DNA from: Dugong dugon
Lineage: Eukaryota; Chordata; Mammalia; Sirenia; Dugongidae
DNA: 64,000 nt
Reading direction: 5' to 3'
NCBI GenBank assembly: GCA_030035585.1
Contig: CM057462.1
Coordinates: forward strand, 144,362,734-144,426,733
Shown: in pieces, positions 63,321 to 64,000 of the stretch
Layout: every line of letters begins with the position of its first letter
How positions within the stretch are numbered: position 1 is the first letter of the stretch
Notes under the pieces: generated by a model
The model's input: the letters and a program-made list of their open reading frames with translations, nothing else
The model's database searches: none
What the model was told of the DNA's origin: nothing
Made by a program: the position numbers and the translations under genes

Positions 63321-63465
63321 AGCCCTGGTGGCACAGCGGGTAAGAGCCCAGGCTGCTAACCAAAAGGTTGGCAGTTTGAATCCACCAGGCGCTCCTTGGA
63401 AACTGCATGAGGCAGTTCGACTCTGTCCTATAGGGTCACTGTGAGTCCAACTCGACGGCAACAGG
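63321..63465 (+). mobile_element. AfroSINE, sense, with target duplications
   Basis: AGCCCTGGTGGCACAGCGGG, CAGTTTGAATCCACCAGG (B box), CTATAGGGTCACTGTGAGT, CGACGGCAACAGG. Nearly complete, and inserted next to the RTE end. Confidence 0.95.
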
Positions 63466-63483
63466 TTAAGTGTATCCTTATGG
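63466..63483. repeat. Right target-site duplication of SINE
   Basis: TTAAGTGTATCCTTATGG, partner of 63303-63320. Confidence 0.85.
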
Positions 63484-63538
63484 GTTGTAGACCAAGCCCA
63501 TATGAAACAGGATAGAACTGCTATGTAGAATATGATAC

Positions 63539-63650
63539 CAAAAAAACAAACTCATTGCCGTAGAATGCCCCTATAGGATGGAGTAGAACTGCCCCATATA
63601 GTTTCCAAGGAGTGACTGGATTCGAACTACCAACCTTTTGGTTAGCAGCC
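63539..63650 (-). mobile_element. AfroSINE, antisense, head-truncated
   Basis: AAAAACAAACTCATTGCCG, GTAGAACTGCCCCATATAG, GGTTAGCAGCC. Confidence 0.85.
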
Positions 63651-64000
63651 AAAAACAGATAATTTCATCAACAGAGCGTGAATAATTGCTAAGAGATGCA
63701 ACTACAGATTGGAACTCTGAGGAACATCAAAACCTAATACTTATAAGGGGAAATAATTAAAAAGTCAGAAAATGAAAACTAAAAAGTTATGATCAAATGA
63801 GTACCAAGAGGGGAAAATTCACATGAAATACAAATACTATGTTTATGTCAAATAGGATGAAAACAGAAGAAAGAGAATTTAATTTTGCTCTTATTCTATC
63901 ATCAATCACACTAACAAGAATAGATTCAGTAGGAAGAGGATTAAAAACTGGAATTCTGCTGGTTAGTGACACTGGAGATGAAAGATTGGATAGGTATCTA
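63651..64000. other. No recognisable feature
   Basis: A-rich anonymous sequence to the window end. Confidence 0.5.

Overview
The window looks like non-coding genomic DNA from an afrotherian mammal, most likely an elephant or another paenungulate. The evidence is the repeat content: tRNA-derived AfroSINEs (sense copies start near GAGCCCTGGTGGCACAG and carry a GGTTCGAATCC-like B box), an abundant RTE/BovB-type LINE whose 3' end reads CTCGACGGCACCTAACAACAAC, two large L1 elements, and many ERVL-MaLR LTRs with a THE1/MST-like internal region. I found no intact protein-coding gene, no RNA gene outside SINEs, no CRISPR and no operon-like organisation. The open frames present are pieces of retrotransposon ORFs or chance frames.

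Layout. 1-7.7 kb: an L1 (5' UTR, broken ORF1, ORF2 without its endonuclease part, and a tandemly repeated ORF2-end/3' UTR). 7.9-8.6 kb: old L1. 9.8-12.2 kb: an RTE copy with an inverted 5' half inside one 13-bp target duplication. 13.0-14.3 kb: RTE fragment and a deleted mariner transposase. 17.1-18.0 kb: RTE 3' piece. 18.5-18.9 kb: a tRNA-Gly-headed SINE. 19.4-22.0 kb: antisense old L1 and RTE. 22.5-25.2 kb: MLT1-like LTR, several SINEs, a short RTE derivative. 25.25-32.7 kb: full-length but dead L1 with target duplications. 33.2-34.2 kb: an L1 3' end carrying what looks like a 3' transduction. 34.3-36.3 kb: a complete MaLR element. 37.8-38.4 kb: a 275-bp tandem duplication. 38.4-45 kb: ERVL pol remnants interrupted by an LTR that is itself interrupted by a near full-length RTE (39.07-42.28 kb). 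45.8-49 kb: LTRs, MER5A-like element, SINEs. 49.8-51.5 kb: a PRAME-family retropseudogene on the minus strand. 52.9-60.1 kb: LTRs, a MaLR provirus with a second LTR nested in its 5' LTR, and old L1 split by an LTR. 60.5-64 kb: SINEs and RTE ends in otherwise anonymous DNA.

These elements are linked by dependence. L1 machinery plausibly made the PRAME copy and the transduced segment. RTE shares its 3' end with the AfroSINEs and a 5' segment with the tRNA-Gly-headed SINE. An antisense polyadenylation site in a MaLR LTR family seems to have supplied the 3' ends of two independent retrocopies.

Limits: all identifications are by eye from sequence motifs and comparison between copies in this window. 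Subfamily names, species, ages and percent identities need a repeat-library search. Boundaries without target duplications are accurate to about 10-30 bp.
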